From NCBI GenBank assembly GCA_964400285.1, contig CAYNTK010000004.1, positions 186,001-250,000 of the forward strand: a stretch of DNA of 64,000 nt, written 5' to 3'. This stretch comes from FEN-1279 sp964400285. GTDB lineage: Bacteria; Bacteroidota; Ignavibacteria; Tepidaquicellales; Tepidaquicellaceae. The notes under the pieces were generated by a model, which saw only the letters and a program-made list of their open reading frames with translations, was not told where the DNA came from and ran no database searches. A program made the translations under genes and the position numbers. Below, piece by piece: positions 53,532 through 63,100 of the stretch; positions within the stretch are counted from its first letter, which is position 1, and each line of letters opens with the position of its first letter.

Positions 53532-55142
53532 TTATAATATGCTACTTGCTTTTACAAACTCTCTGAATAGAGGTTGTGGGTTTATTAATCTCGATTTAAA
53601 CTCTGGATGAAACTGGCTCGCAATAAAAAACGGATGATTCTTTTGTGGTATTTCAATTATTTCTACTAATGAACCATCGGGTGATAAACCTGAAAGTACC
53701 AATCCGTTTTCCTTTAATATTTTTCTGAAATTGTTATTTACCTCGTATCTATGTCTGTGTCTTTCATTGATGAACTCTTTTCTATAACACTTATATGCTA
53801 ACGTGTTTTTTTCTATAATACATGGATATGAACCAAGTCTCATTGATGCTCCTTTTAAAACTACCGATTTTTGATATTCCATTATATCTATTACATTATA
53901 TCTTGTGTTTTTAAACTCAGTCGAATTTGCATTCTTTAATCCGCAAACATTCCGTGCAAATTCTATTACTGCACACTGTAGTCCGAGGCATATACCAAGA
54001 AAAGGAATTTTATTTTCTCTTACATATTTAATTGTCATAACTTTCCCTTCAATCCCACGCTCTCCAAATCCCGGACATACTAATAATCCTTTTATATCTT
54101 TTAAAATTTCCTTTGTTCTCTTTTCGTTTTTTTCTATTTCTTCGGCATCAATCCATTTTAACTTTACATTTACCTCATTATATGCCCCTGAATGTATAAA
54201 TGATTCCATTATACTCTTATATGCATCCGGAACAAGATTGTATTTACCGCATATCCCTATAATTACCTCTTGCTTTGGATTTAATATTTTGTTTACTGCC
54301 TTTTTCCAGTTTGTTAAGTTTGGTCTACTACATTTTAAATTTAATTTCCTAAGAATTATATCGTCAAACTTTTCATTATGCAAATTGAGAGGAACGCTAT
54401 AAATAGATTTTGCATCTAATGCCTGCATTACTGAATCAGTTTCAACATTACAGAACAATCCTATCTTCGCTTTCATTTCTTTTGATAAAGTCTTTTCGCT
54501 TCGGCATAGCAATATATCAGGTTGTATTCCTATTTCGAGTAAAGTCTTTACGGAATGTTGAGTTGGTTTGGTCTTTAATTCTCCCGCAGCTTTTATAAAC
54601 GGAACAAGTGTTAAATGAATACACAAAGAATTATTTTTCCCTACTTCATGCATAAACTGCCTCATAGCTTCGAGAAATGGTAATGATTCTATATCTCCTA
54701 CCGTTCCTCCTATTTCTGTAATTATTACATCATACTTATTATCTTTTGCAAGTAGTTTCATTCTCCTTTTTATTTCATCTGTTATATGTGGAATTACCTG
54801 TACAGTTGCACCAAGATAATCTCCTCTTCTTTCTTTTGTAATAACTTCATTGTAAACCTGCCCTGTTGTTAGATTGTTTGCTTTAGACATATTTTCATCG
54901 AGAAATCTTTCATAATGTCCAAGGTCAAGGTCTGTCTCTGCTCCATCTTCTGTTACAAATACTTCTCCATGCTGTATTGGAGACATTGTCCCTGGGTCAA
55001 CATTTATATATGGATCGAGCTTTTGTATTGTTACTCTTAAACCTCTCGATTTAAGTAGCAATCCTAAAGAAGCAGATGTAATTCCCTTTCCTAAAGAAGA
55101 TACTACACCACCTGTTAAAAAAATGTATTTTGTTTGTTTCAC
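53532..55142 (-). CDS. pyrG: CTP synthase
   Basis: A 536-residue amidotransferase: GGVVSSLGKGITSASLG, MSPIQHGEVFVTEDGAETDLDLGHYERF in the synthetase half, and a class I glutaminase half with GICLGLQC (nucleophile Cys) and FHPEF (His-Glu of the triad). It converts UTP, ATP and glutamine to CTP. Length and motifs are standard. CTP is the substrate for KdsB encoded just downstream in the same direction. Confidence 0.97.
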   Translation of the reverse strand: MKQTKYIFLTGGVVSSLGKGITSASLGLLLKSRGLRVTIQKLDPYINVDPGTMSPIQHGEVFVTEDGAETDLDLGHYERFLDENMSKANNLTTGQVYNEVITKERRGDYLGATVQVIPHITDEIKRRMKLLAKDNKYDVIITEIGGTVGDIESLPFLEAMRQFMHEVGKNNSLCIHLTLVPFIKAAGELKTKPTQHSVKTLLEIGIQPDILLCRSEKTLSKEMKAKIGLFCNVETDSVMQALDAKSIYSVPLNLHNEKFDDIILRKLNLKCSRPNLTNWKKAVNKILNPKQEVIIGICGKYNLVPDAYKSIMESFIHSGAYNEVNVKLKWIDAEEIEKNEKRTKEILKDIKGLLVCPGFGERGIEGKVMTIKYVRENKIPFLGICLGLQCAVIEFARNVCGLKNANSTEFKNTRYNVIDIMEYQKSVVLKGASMRLGSYPCIIEKNTLAYKCYRKEFINERHRHRYEVNNNFRKILKENGLVLSGLSPDGSLVEIIEIPQKNHPFFIASQFHPEFKSRLINPQPLFREFVKASSIL

Positions 55143-55165
55143 TTTTTGAAATTGTTTAATTTAAA

Positions 55166-55657
55166 TTATTTTATCTTTGCATATAATTTTGAATTATAAA
55201 ACTTATTACCTTTCTTATGACTTTTTCTAAGATAACCCTCATATTCATAACCGCATTTCTCCAGAACTTTTTCTGAAGCAGTATTACCATCGAATACGTA
55301 TGCTTGTATTCTATCTATTTTCAAATCGTTTAATGCTAAATTTGTTATAGTTCTCAGTGCTTCTGTTGCATAACCCTTTCCCCAGTGCTTTTCTGTTATC
55401 CAGTATCCCACATCAAAACAGTGTTCCATTTTTTTGTGTAATCCTATCCCTCCTATAAATTCTTCATCTACTTCTATTGCAAATAAATAATTATCTTTTT
55501 CCTTTTCGCTTTCTTTACAAAATTTTAACCACTTCCTTGCTTCTTCCTCTGTATAAGGTTCAACCTGCAAAAATAGCCATTTCGTAATCCTTTTATTATT
55601 TAAATTCTCGAGTAATCCATTTATATGCTTCTCGGAATATTTTACAAGCTTAAGCAT
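55166..55657 (-). CDS. GNAT acetyltransferase (RimJ/RimL type)
   Basis: A 163-residue GNAT-fold protein with DVGYWITEKHWGKGYATEAL (acetyl-CoA pyrophosphate loop) and NTASEKVLEKCGYEYEGYLRKS, the hallmark C-terminal block of RimJ/RimL-type N-acetyltransferases. The substrate is unknown: ribosomal protein, small amine or other. It begins 1 bp after the kdsB stop and is followed by pyrG. Confidence 0.85.
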   Translation of the reverse strand: MLKLVKYSEKHINGLLENLNNKRITKWLFLQVEPYTEEEARKWLKFCKESEKEKDNYLFAIEVDEEFIGGIGLHKKMEHCFDVGYWITEKHWGKGYATEALRTITNLALNDLKIDRIQAYVFDGNTASEKVLEKCGYEYEGYLRKSHKKGNKFYNSKLYAKIK

Positions 55658-55658
55658 T

Positions 55659-56378
55659 TTATTTAATATACTTTGCGTAATCCTCTTTTGTATCTATCGA
55701 ATGTGAATCTTTTTTTGTTAAAACAACTTTTATCCTTTCCCCGTTTTCGAGAATTCTTAGCTGTTCCAGTTTTTCTGCTTCCTCTAATTTTGTTTGTAAC
55801 ATTTTTTCATACTTTTTCAAAAACTCGACTTTGTAAACATACAAACCGATATGCTTATAATAAATGACTTTCGCATTGTCCCGATTATATGGTATTATTG
55901 AACGAGAAAAATATAGTGCATATCCATTCTTATCGAAAACAACTTTTACCTTGTTCGAGTCTTTTACTTCATCTCTATCCTTAATCTCTATTGCTAATGT
56001 TGAAATACTGACTTCTTTATCTTCTATTAATGCCTCAACTGCTTTATCTATATTTTTATAGTCTATAAATGGTTCATCGCCTTGTATATTTACTATTATA
56101 TCCGCTCTAATTTCCTTTATCACTTCGCAAATTCTATCCGTTCCCGATTTATGTTTTTTTGAAGTCATCATTACATTTCCTCCAAATCCAATAACACATT
56201 CATATATCCTTTTATCATCTGTAGCAACAATCAATTTATCGAGATATTTAGATTTCGATGCATTTTCATAAACATGTTGTATCATCGATTTTCCCGAAAT
56301 TTTAAGCAATGGCTTCCCGGGTAACCTCGAAGAGCTGTATCTTGCTGGTATTATTCCAACTATAATATTTTTATTTAT
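55659..56378 (-). CDS. kdsB: 3-deoxy-manno-octulosonate cytidylyltransferase
   Basis: CMP-KDO synthetase of about 239 residues, which activates KDO for lipopolysaccharide assembly. The N-terminal block IIPARYSSSRLPGKPLL (nucleotide binding) is encoded upstream of the first usable start codon (TTG at 56309). The later motifs ADIIVNIQGDEPFID, YFSRSIIPYNR and HIGLYVYKVEFLK are intact. Between an in-frame TAG at 56397-56399 and 56309 there is no ATG, GTG or TTG. The reading that matches the family is ATA at 56378 giving NKNIIVGIIPAR, overlapping the stop of plsC. Confidence 0.88.
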   Translation of the reverse strand: MNKNIIVGIIPARYSSSRLPGKPLLKISGKSMIQHVYENASKSKYLDKLIVATDDKRIYECVIGFGGNVMMTSKKHKSGTDRICEVIKEIRADIIVNIQGDEPFIDYKNIDKAVEALIEDKEVSISTLAIEIKDRDEVKDSNKVKVVFDKNGYALYFSRSIIPYNRDNAKVIYYKHIGLYVYKVEFLKKYEKMLQTKLEEAEKLEQLRILENGERIKVVLTKKDSHSIDTKEDYAKYIK

Positions 56379-57063
56379 TCTTTTCGTATTTCTCCACTAT
56401 TATTTCTCTGATTTCATTCAAAAAATTTTTATCTTCTTTATACTCAAGTGGTTCTCCAATCATTACCTTTACTTCTCCGCCTTTTATCTTATAACTCTTT
56501 TTAGGTAAAATTTTATCGGAACCTATCAAAGTTACTGGCACAATTCTTTCTTTCACCTCACTTGCAAGTAAAAATGCACCTCTTTTGAAATTTCCAATAT
56601 TTCCATCTTTGCTTCTTGTTCCTTCGGGAAAAATTATAAATGATATTCCTTTATCTCTAATTATTGATGCTGCTTTCTTTATTGCATTATATCCACTCCT
56701 TGGGTTTTTCCGGTTTACTGCTACATATCCGCCTAAATACACTGCCCATCCGAAAAACGGAACATAAGATATAGATTGCTTATATATAAATCGTATGTTA
56801 TTTGGAATCGAACATACTAATACTGGTATATCGAAATAACTTAAATGATTAGAAACAAAAACATATTTCTCGTTTTCGTCTATTTTATCTAAGCCTTCTA
56901 TCTTTAATCTCACTCCCGCTATTTTTAGCATCACTTTTGAAAATATATTTGATGCTATATGTGAAACCCTACCTTTTGAATTAAATGGCAGAAATAAAAT
57001 TGCAACCGCAGATATTATCGTTCCGCAAATTAATATTAATACTGCTTTAAAAAATGATATCAA
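56371..57063 (-). CDS. plsC: 1-acyl-sn-glycerol-3-phosphate acyltransferase (PlsC family)
   Basis: A 230-residue membrane-bound acyltransferase with an N-terminal hydrophobic helix (5-25), the catalytic HX4D motif in SNHLSYFDIPV, and FPEGTRSKDGNIGNFKRGA. It acylates lysophosphatidic acid to phosphatidic acid in phospholipid synthesis. It overlaps the kdsB start region and lies 3 bp after the stop of the cysteine hydrolase gene. Confidence 0.9.
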   Translation of the reverse strand: MISFFKAVLILICGTIISAVAILFLPFNSKGRVSHIASNIFSKVMLKIAGVRLKIEGLDKIDENEKYVFVSNHLSYFDIPVLVCSIPNNIRFIYKQSISYVPFFGWAVYLGGYVAVNRKNPRSGYNAIKKAASIIRDKGISFIIFPEGTRSKDGNIGNFKRGAFLLASEVKERIVPVTLIGSDKILPKKSYKIKGGEVKVMIGEPLEYKEDKNFLNEIREIIVEKYEKNK

Positions 57064-57066
57064 TTT

Positions 57067-57618
57067 TTATTTTACGATTTTCGAAATCTCTTTAAATATT
57101 TCTGTCCCCGATACTTCGAGTAATTCGAATAAAATTGATTCGTACGTTGATATTATAGCTCCTTCATTTCTCATCCTTTCCACCGCTATCTTTTTATCGT
57201 TTAAATTTCTTGATGATACGCAGTCTTCAATTAATATCGGTTGGAATTTATTTTCCAATAAATCAAGCGTGGTTTGTAAAACGCAAACATGCGATTCTAT
57301 ACCGCATAATATCACATTCTTCTTACCGCTATTTTTCAATACATCCATAAAGTCTGGAAAACCACAACAACTAAATGACATTTTCTCGAGATGTTTAAAA
57401 TTTCCAAGTGCTTCCTTTATTGGCTCTATTGTTTCCCCCAATCCTTTGGAATATTGAACTGTTACTATTATCTCTATTCCAAGTGCTTTTAAACCTTTTA
57501 TTAATTTTACTATGTTAGATGATAATTTTTCATTTTCACTAATAAAAGGAAATAGACGCTGTTGAACATCAACTACAACAGCAATTGTATCTTCTTTTTT
57601 AATTCGCATATTTTTCAT
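57067..57618 (-). CDS. Isochorismatase-like cysteine hydrolase
   Basis: A 183-residue protein of the isochorismatase/nicotinamidase superfamily: VVVDVQQRLFPFI (catalytic Asp), MSFSCCGFPDF region, and VILCGIESHVCVLQTTLDLLE carrying the nucleophilic Cys and the cis-peptide. Members hydrolyse amides such as nicotinamide or are of unknown substrate. It leads the minus-strand group that continues with plsC, kdsB and pyrG. Confidence 0.85.
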   Translation of the reverse strand: MKNMRIKKEDTIAVVVDVQQRLFPFISENEKLSSNIVKLIKGLKALGIEIIVTVQYSKGLGETIEPIKEALGNFKHLEKMSFSCCGFPDFMDVLKNSGKKNVILCGIESHVCVLQTTLDLLENKFQPILIEDCVSSRNLNDKKIAVERMRNEGAIISTYESILFELLEVSGTEIFKEISKIVK

Positions 57619-57770
57619 AAATTTACATAAAATAAAAAATTTAAATCATAAATACTTTGTCAAAATCTTACCCGCTTTATTTCGATAACGTTTAAAAAAG
57701 TGTGTAAATAAATTTCTTTTTATAATATAAAATTGTAAGCAATCTCGATGTGCTCTTATTATTAATAACC

Positions 57771-57783
57771 CCGACAAAGTCGG
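57771..57783. other. Short GC hairpin in the divergent intergenic region
   Basis: CCGAC-AAA-GTCGG is a perfect 5-bp hairpin, conspicuously GC-rich in an AT-rich 273-bp spacer (57619-57891) between divergent genes. It has no T-run, so it is not a standard terminator; it may be a protein-binding site or part of an interspersed repeat. Confidence 0.3.
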
Positions 57784-57891
57784 TAGAAAATTAATACTTC
57801 TTAAAAGGTTTTATAATTCTAATATTAAAGACTTTTTATATTTATTTCTTGTTACTAATTTGAAGAGTATTAAATATAATTTAAATTAAAA

Positions 57892-58581
57892 ATGTCAAAT
57901 AAAACCATACTTGCTGTCGGAGCTCATCCCGATGATTTAGAATTCGGTTGCCCGGTAATCGTGAGAAACCTAATCAAAAATGGTTATAATGCTTATTATG
58001 TTATTATTACTAATGGCGAAAACGGTTTTAAAAAAAATGTAAAATCTCCAAATGAAAGAATATATATTAGAAGAAATGAACAAATTGAAGCAGCCAATAA
58101 AATCGGTGTCAAAAAAGTCTATTTTCTCGGATTTAAAGACGGATTTCTTGAATATTCTGAAACCCTTAGAAAAAAATTAACTCTCCTGATAAAAGCACTT
58201 AAACCGGAAATTGTCTTTTCTTTCGACCCGGCTAATCAAGATTTTACTAGTATAAATTTATTCCATAGAGACCATAGAATCGCAGCACTTGCTACGTTTG
58301 ATGCTGTGTTCGCCGCAAAAAATGAATTCATTTATCCACACAAAAATGGTTTACATAAAGTTGAAAAAATGTATTTCTTTGGTTCGAATAAACCAAATTA
58401 TTTCCTCGATATTACTAATGATATTGATTTCAAACTCGATGTTCTCTCTTCATATAAATCCCAATTCCCCGATTTTGAAAACTTTGCTAAGTTCTTTAAA
58501 GAAAACTTAATTCAGCATCACCCTGATTACAAATACTCCGAAGCATTCCGTGTGATAGATATTATCCAAATAAGTTATTAA
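57892..58581 (+). CDS. PIG-L family deacetylase
   Basis: A 229-residue LmbE/PIG-L-type zinc deacetylase: AVGAHPDDLEFGCP (metal ligands) near the N-terminus and FHRDHRIAALATFDAV (the HxxH zinc motif). Relatives deacetylate N-acetylglucosamine-containing compounds such as bacillithiol or sugar-lipid precursors. Substrate unknown. A single gene, divergent from the minus-strand housekeeping group. Confidence 0.87.
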   Translation: MSNKTILAVGAHPDDLEFGCPVIVRNLIKNGYNAYYVIITNGENGFKKNVKSPNERIYIRRNEQIEAANKIGVKKVYFLGFKDGFLEYSETLRKKLTLLIKALKPEIVFSFDPANQDFTSINLFHRDHRIAALATFDAVFAAKNEFIYPHKNGLHKVEKMYFFGSNKPNYFLDITNDIDFKLDVLSSYKSQFPDFENFAKFFKENLIQHHPDYKYSEAFRVIDIIQISY

Positions 58582-58896
58582 TTTTTTTTATGATTTTTTC
58601 GTTCCCAAGTTACAGATAAGTTACGATAAGAAATACTAATTCAATAATTATTACCAATAGTTATTTCATTTGTTAATAATTCTCATCACATTTATGGAGG
58701 AGTGGTTATTAGTTATAATTTTTACATAAATTTATTAATAACTAAATACCTGTTATTATATATATATAATATTATTTTAGATATTGACTTTATTTTTAAA
58801 AAATTTAGTTTGTATAGTTCAGTTATGGAATATCGATTATCGTTTCGTTGATTTATGATTCAATTATTTTTTGAATAAAAATTAAATTAAAGCAAA
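58582..58896. other. 315-bp noncoding AT-rich stretch
   Basis: No supportable gene or RNA was found. It holds two near-repeats (AAGTTACAGAT and AAGTTACGAT, about 58608-58630), an AT-rich imperfect inverted repeat around 58706-58745 and a purine-rich GGAGGAG at about 58696 without a convincing reading frame. It probably contains the promoter of the propeller gene at 58897. Confidence 0.4.
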
Positions 58897-59891
58897 ATGA
58901 AAAAATTATCATAACACTTATCATTCTTCATCTTTCATTATTCTTTGCAAACGCACAATGGGTTCAACAAAATTCAGGTATATCTACAGATTTTCATTCC
59001 GTTAAGTTTATAAATAAATATACGGGTTGGGTATGCGGAACAGGAACAATATTAAAAACGACAAATGGAGGCATAAACTGGCTTGCACAAAATCATCCGG
59101 CTACAGGCAAAACATTAACCAGTTTAAGTATTGTTGATTCTCTTAATTTATACTGTGTTGGGTATTTTGAAACAATCTTAAAAACAACAAATAGTGGTAT
59201 CAATTGGTATATTCCCAATATCCAACCTCATTTTCAGGGATATAATTTTTACAAAATATCAATAATTAATAATCAATATGGATGGATAATTGGCGAGAGC
59301 AATCCGGTATATAGAACCACAGATTTTGGAGAAAACTGGGATAGTATTGGTTACGTTACAAATGGTTATCAGATTTATTGCGTATATTTTTCAAGTCTAA
59401 ACAATGGATGGTGCGGAGGCGGAGGTGTATATCAGGGCAGATTATTTGAAACAACAAATAGCGGATTCTCGTGGAGTTGGCAACAAAAGGATTCCATATC
59501 CGGTTATGTTGCAGGTTTTTGGCTCTATAATGACAGCATCGGCTGGGCAGTAGGAAGTAACGGAATGATTTTGCATACGACTACCAGCGGAAACACTTAT
59601 ATAAATAAAATTTCTTCTGTTGTACCGGTAAATTTTTCTTTAAACCAAAACTATCCTAATCCATTTAACAATTCAACAAATATTGAATTTGGAATAATAG
59701 AGAGGGATTTTTACTCTTTTGAAATTTTTGATGTTTTAGGAAGAAAAGTAGATAGAGTTTTTAACGAAATAAAGAACCCGGGATTTTATCGAATAAATTT
59801 CAACGGAATGAATTTAAATTCAGGAGTATATTTTTACAGATTATTTAATACAAAAGTTAATTTAACAAAGAAATTTATTCTTATTAAATAA
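58897..59891 (+). CDS. T9SS-secreted Ycf48-like propeller protein with disrupted start
   Basis: The coding frame is open from 58875 to 59891 (about 330 residues) but has no ATG before 59565. It encodes a signal peptide (IIITLIILHLSLFFANAQ), Ycf48/BNR-like blades (TGWVCGTGTILKTTNGGINW, IGWAVGSNGMILHTT) and a T9SS sorting domain (NQNYPNPFNNSTN to KKFILIK). An ATG followed by six A residues at 58897-58905 lies one base out of frame; a seventh A would restore MKKIIITL. This is an indel in an A-tract, a sequencing error, transcriptional slippage, or initiation at ATA 58875. Function: surface propeller of unknown partner. Confidence 0.75.
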
Positions 59892-60149
59892 TAATTAGAA
59901 AGGTTTAAATGGACACTACACCAAAACCATAATTTTTTAAAACAAAAAGGGCATATATCTTTAAAAATAATCACGGCAAACATCTAATCAAATTATGTTT
60001 TTTATTTATAATATTGTCGCTTCTTAATATATTTAATGCTCGATACCCCGATATTCATTTTTCAATTTTATTCTTAAATTAATTTTACTAATTTTATTTT
60101 TAATATGATTTTTTATGAATCATAAAAGTATTAATATTATCCTATTCTT

Positions 60150-63100
60150 ATGATAAAATCTACTCAGGATTCTACTATACTTGCCACAGACGATAATATT
60201 CAATCAAAATATAAAACAAAATTTCCGGTAGCTTTTTCTATTTCATTGTTACTTCTTTCCTTTGGTTTTATATCTTTGATTCTGTATTATTTTAATCTTC
60301 AAAAAGAAAATATTGCAACAGATATAAAAAGAGATTTAGCCGTTATCGCAGATTCTAAAGTTAAACAAATTGAAAATTGGAGAGAAGAAAGATTCCTCGA
60401 TGGTCAAATGATTTCTGAAAATAAGATTATGGTTAAAAACTTTTTATCTATTTATAAAAATCCCAATAATTTTTCACTTCGCAATGATTTAGTCGATTTG
60501 TTCAAATCTATTTGTGATAAACATAGATATCTTACCGCAAGACTGGTTGATTCTGAAGGCAAAATGATAATTTCATATCCTTATGATGCAATTAAAGTTG
60601 GCAGAAACGGACGTAAACACATTGCCATTGCTAAAGAATTAAGAAAACCTTATTTAAGTAGTTTTCATTTTTATGAAAATACCGAAAGAATTCATTTAGA
60701 CCTCGTTATTCCAATTATAGATGAATCCAAAATAGATATTGATGTCTTCCTTATGTTTGAACTTGAACCAAATGATTATTTATATCCATTGATTTTATCG
60801 TGGCCTGTCGAAAGTAAATCAGCTGAAACTCTACTTATTAAAAAAGAAGGGGAAGAAGTCGTTTATCTGAATGAATTAAGACATAGAAAAAATACCGCTT
60901 TAAGATTAAAAATTCCTTTAACTAAAACTGAAGTCCCTTCTGTCAAAGCAGTTATCGGTGAAACAGGAATTACCGATGCAGTGGATTATCGCGGTGTCCC
61001 TGTTATTGCTTTTATTAAACCTGTTTTAGGGACTGATTGGTTTATGATTGCGAAAATTGATAAAGATGAAGTATTCGAGGATATTAATAGAAGTTCGATT
61101 TCCGTTGCTTTGTTAATTGTTCTGGTGATTTTTGTTGCAGGTTTCTCTATTATTTTATACTGGAGTAAACAAAAAGAAAAATATCTTAAAAAAATTATTG
61201 ATGCTGATAGAAAACAAATGGCCTTAATTAGCCATTTTGACAATATTATCAAAAATGCAAATGATATTTTTATTTTATATGATGAAAATGCTAATATTGT
61301 AGAAGCAAACGAAAAAGCATTATCGGTTTATGGTTATACTAAAAATGAATTTTTGAAACTTAATCTTAACGACTTGCGTGCTCCAGATATGAGAAGCGAT
61401 TTAAAAGATACCATAAATTATGTTAAACACCATCCCGAAGGTTTATTGTTAGAAACTCGACATATTAAAAAAGATAAAACTATTTTCCCCGTTGAATCTA
61501 ATACAAGATATCTTCAACTTGGCAACAAGTTTTATTTTCAATCTGTTGTAAGAGATATAACAGAAAGAAAACAAGCCGAAAATGCATTACGAGAATCGGA
61601 ACAGAAATTCTCAACAGCTTTTCGTTATAGCCCTGAAGGTATCGTTATCGTTTCAGCTAAAACAAATATTATTTTAGATATTAATGAAACTTTCTCTAAA
61701 CGTATTGGATTAAAACGTGAAGAAATAATTGGAAAAACTTCTAAAGATTTAAATTTATATGTTGATTATAATAGAAGAATAGAAATATTCGAAAAGGCAA
61801 GTGAAAAAGGATATGTATATGGTGAAGAATGCGATATTAAGACAATGAATGGTGAAATATTGAATTGCTTAATGTCCGCTGTTGGTGTGCAAATAAGTGG
61901 AGAGCCTTGTTACATCGTTACTATTTCGGATATCACTGAAATAAAAAAAGCCGAAGAAAGAATCGAATATCTAAATAGAATTTACGCATTATTAAGCCAG
62001 ATAAATCAAGCTATAGTCAGAATAAATAATAGCAAAGAACTCTTCGACAAAATTTGCAATATTGCTATAGAATTTGGAAAATTTAGTTTTGCTTGGATTG
62101 GTTTATTAGATGATAAAACCAATAGAGTTATTCCTGTTTCATTTGCAGGTTTTGAAAATGGTTACCTTGATATTGTAAAAAATGCAAAAGGCAACAATAT
62201 AAAAGAAAATCCATTCCTTATAAAATTCTTTAATGAAGGTCAAAATATCGTCTCTAATGATATAAGCAAGGATAGCTTTCATGTATATGATAGAGAAGAT
62301 GCTTTAAAAAGGGGATATAAATCTTCAGGTTTGTTCCCAATCAAAGAGGGTGGTAAAGTTATAGGTCTCTTATGCCTTAGTTCGGAAAAAATTAATTTCT
62401 TTACCGATGAAGAAATTAGATTGCTTGACGAAGTAATGATGGATATTTCTTTTGCATTAGATTATTATAAAAAAGAACAGCAGAGAAAAGAAACAAACGA
62501 AGCATTAATTAAATCCGAAAAAAAATTCAGAGCTTTATTCGATAATGCTGGTGATGCTATCATTCTTCTCGACGATTATGTTTTCATTGAATTTAATAAA
62601 GTCGCAGAAAAAGTTTTTGGTCTTCAAAGAAACGATTTGTTATTTAAATCTCCCGCACAATTATCCCCTGAATTTCAACCTGATGGAACCCCTTCAAAAG
62701 TTTTAGCAAAAAAATATATGGATTCTGCTTTCGAAGGAAATCTGGTTAATTTTGAATGGCTACATAAAAAACCTGATGGAACTCTTTTTGAAACCGAAGT
62801 TACACTTAATAATGTATATATCGGTAGCAAAAAAATGCTTCTTGCAGTTGTTCGAGACATCTCAGAAAGAAAACGATATGAAGAAGGTCTAAAAGTTGCA
62901 AAAGAAAAAGCAGAAGAAATGAACAGAATAAAATCCAATTTCCTCGCTAATATGAGCCACGAACTCCGAACACCAATGACAGGAATTCTTGGTTTTGCAG
63001 ATATACTATCTAAATCACTTGAAGACCCAGAACAAAGAGAAATGGCCGAAGTCATTTATAAAGGTGGTCAAAGACTTACTAATACTTTAAACCTAATTCT

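Noticed and set aside
54410..54598. Plus-strand frames opposite pyrG
   Set aside because: PyrG is complete on the minus strand with intact synthetase and glutaminase motifs; these frames are shadows.
58693..58728. Tiny frame starting ATG GAG GAG TGG after an AT-rich stretch
   Set aside because: Eleven codons, no ribosome site, no similarity; GGAGGAG here lacks the AAC of the regulon motif.
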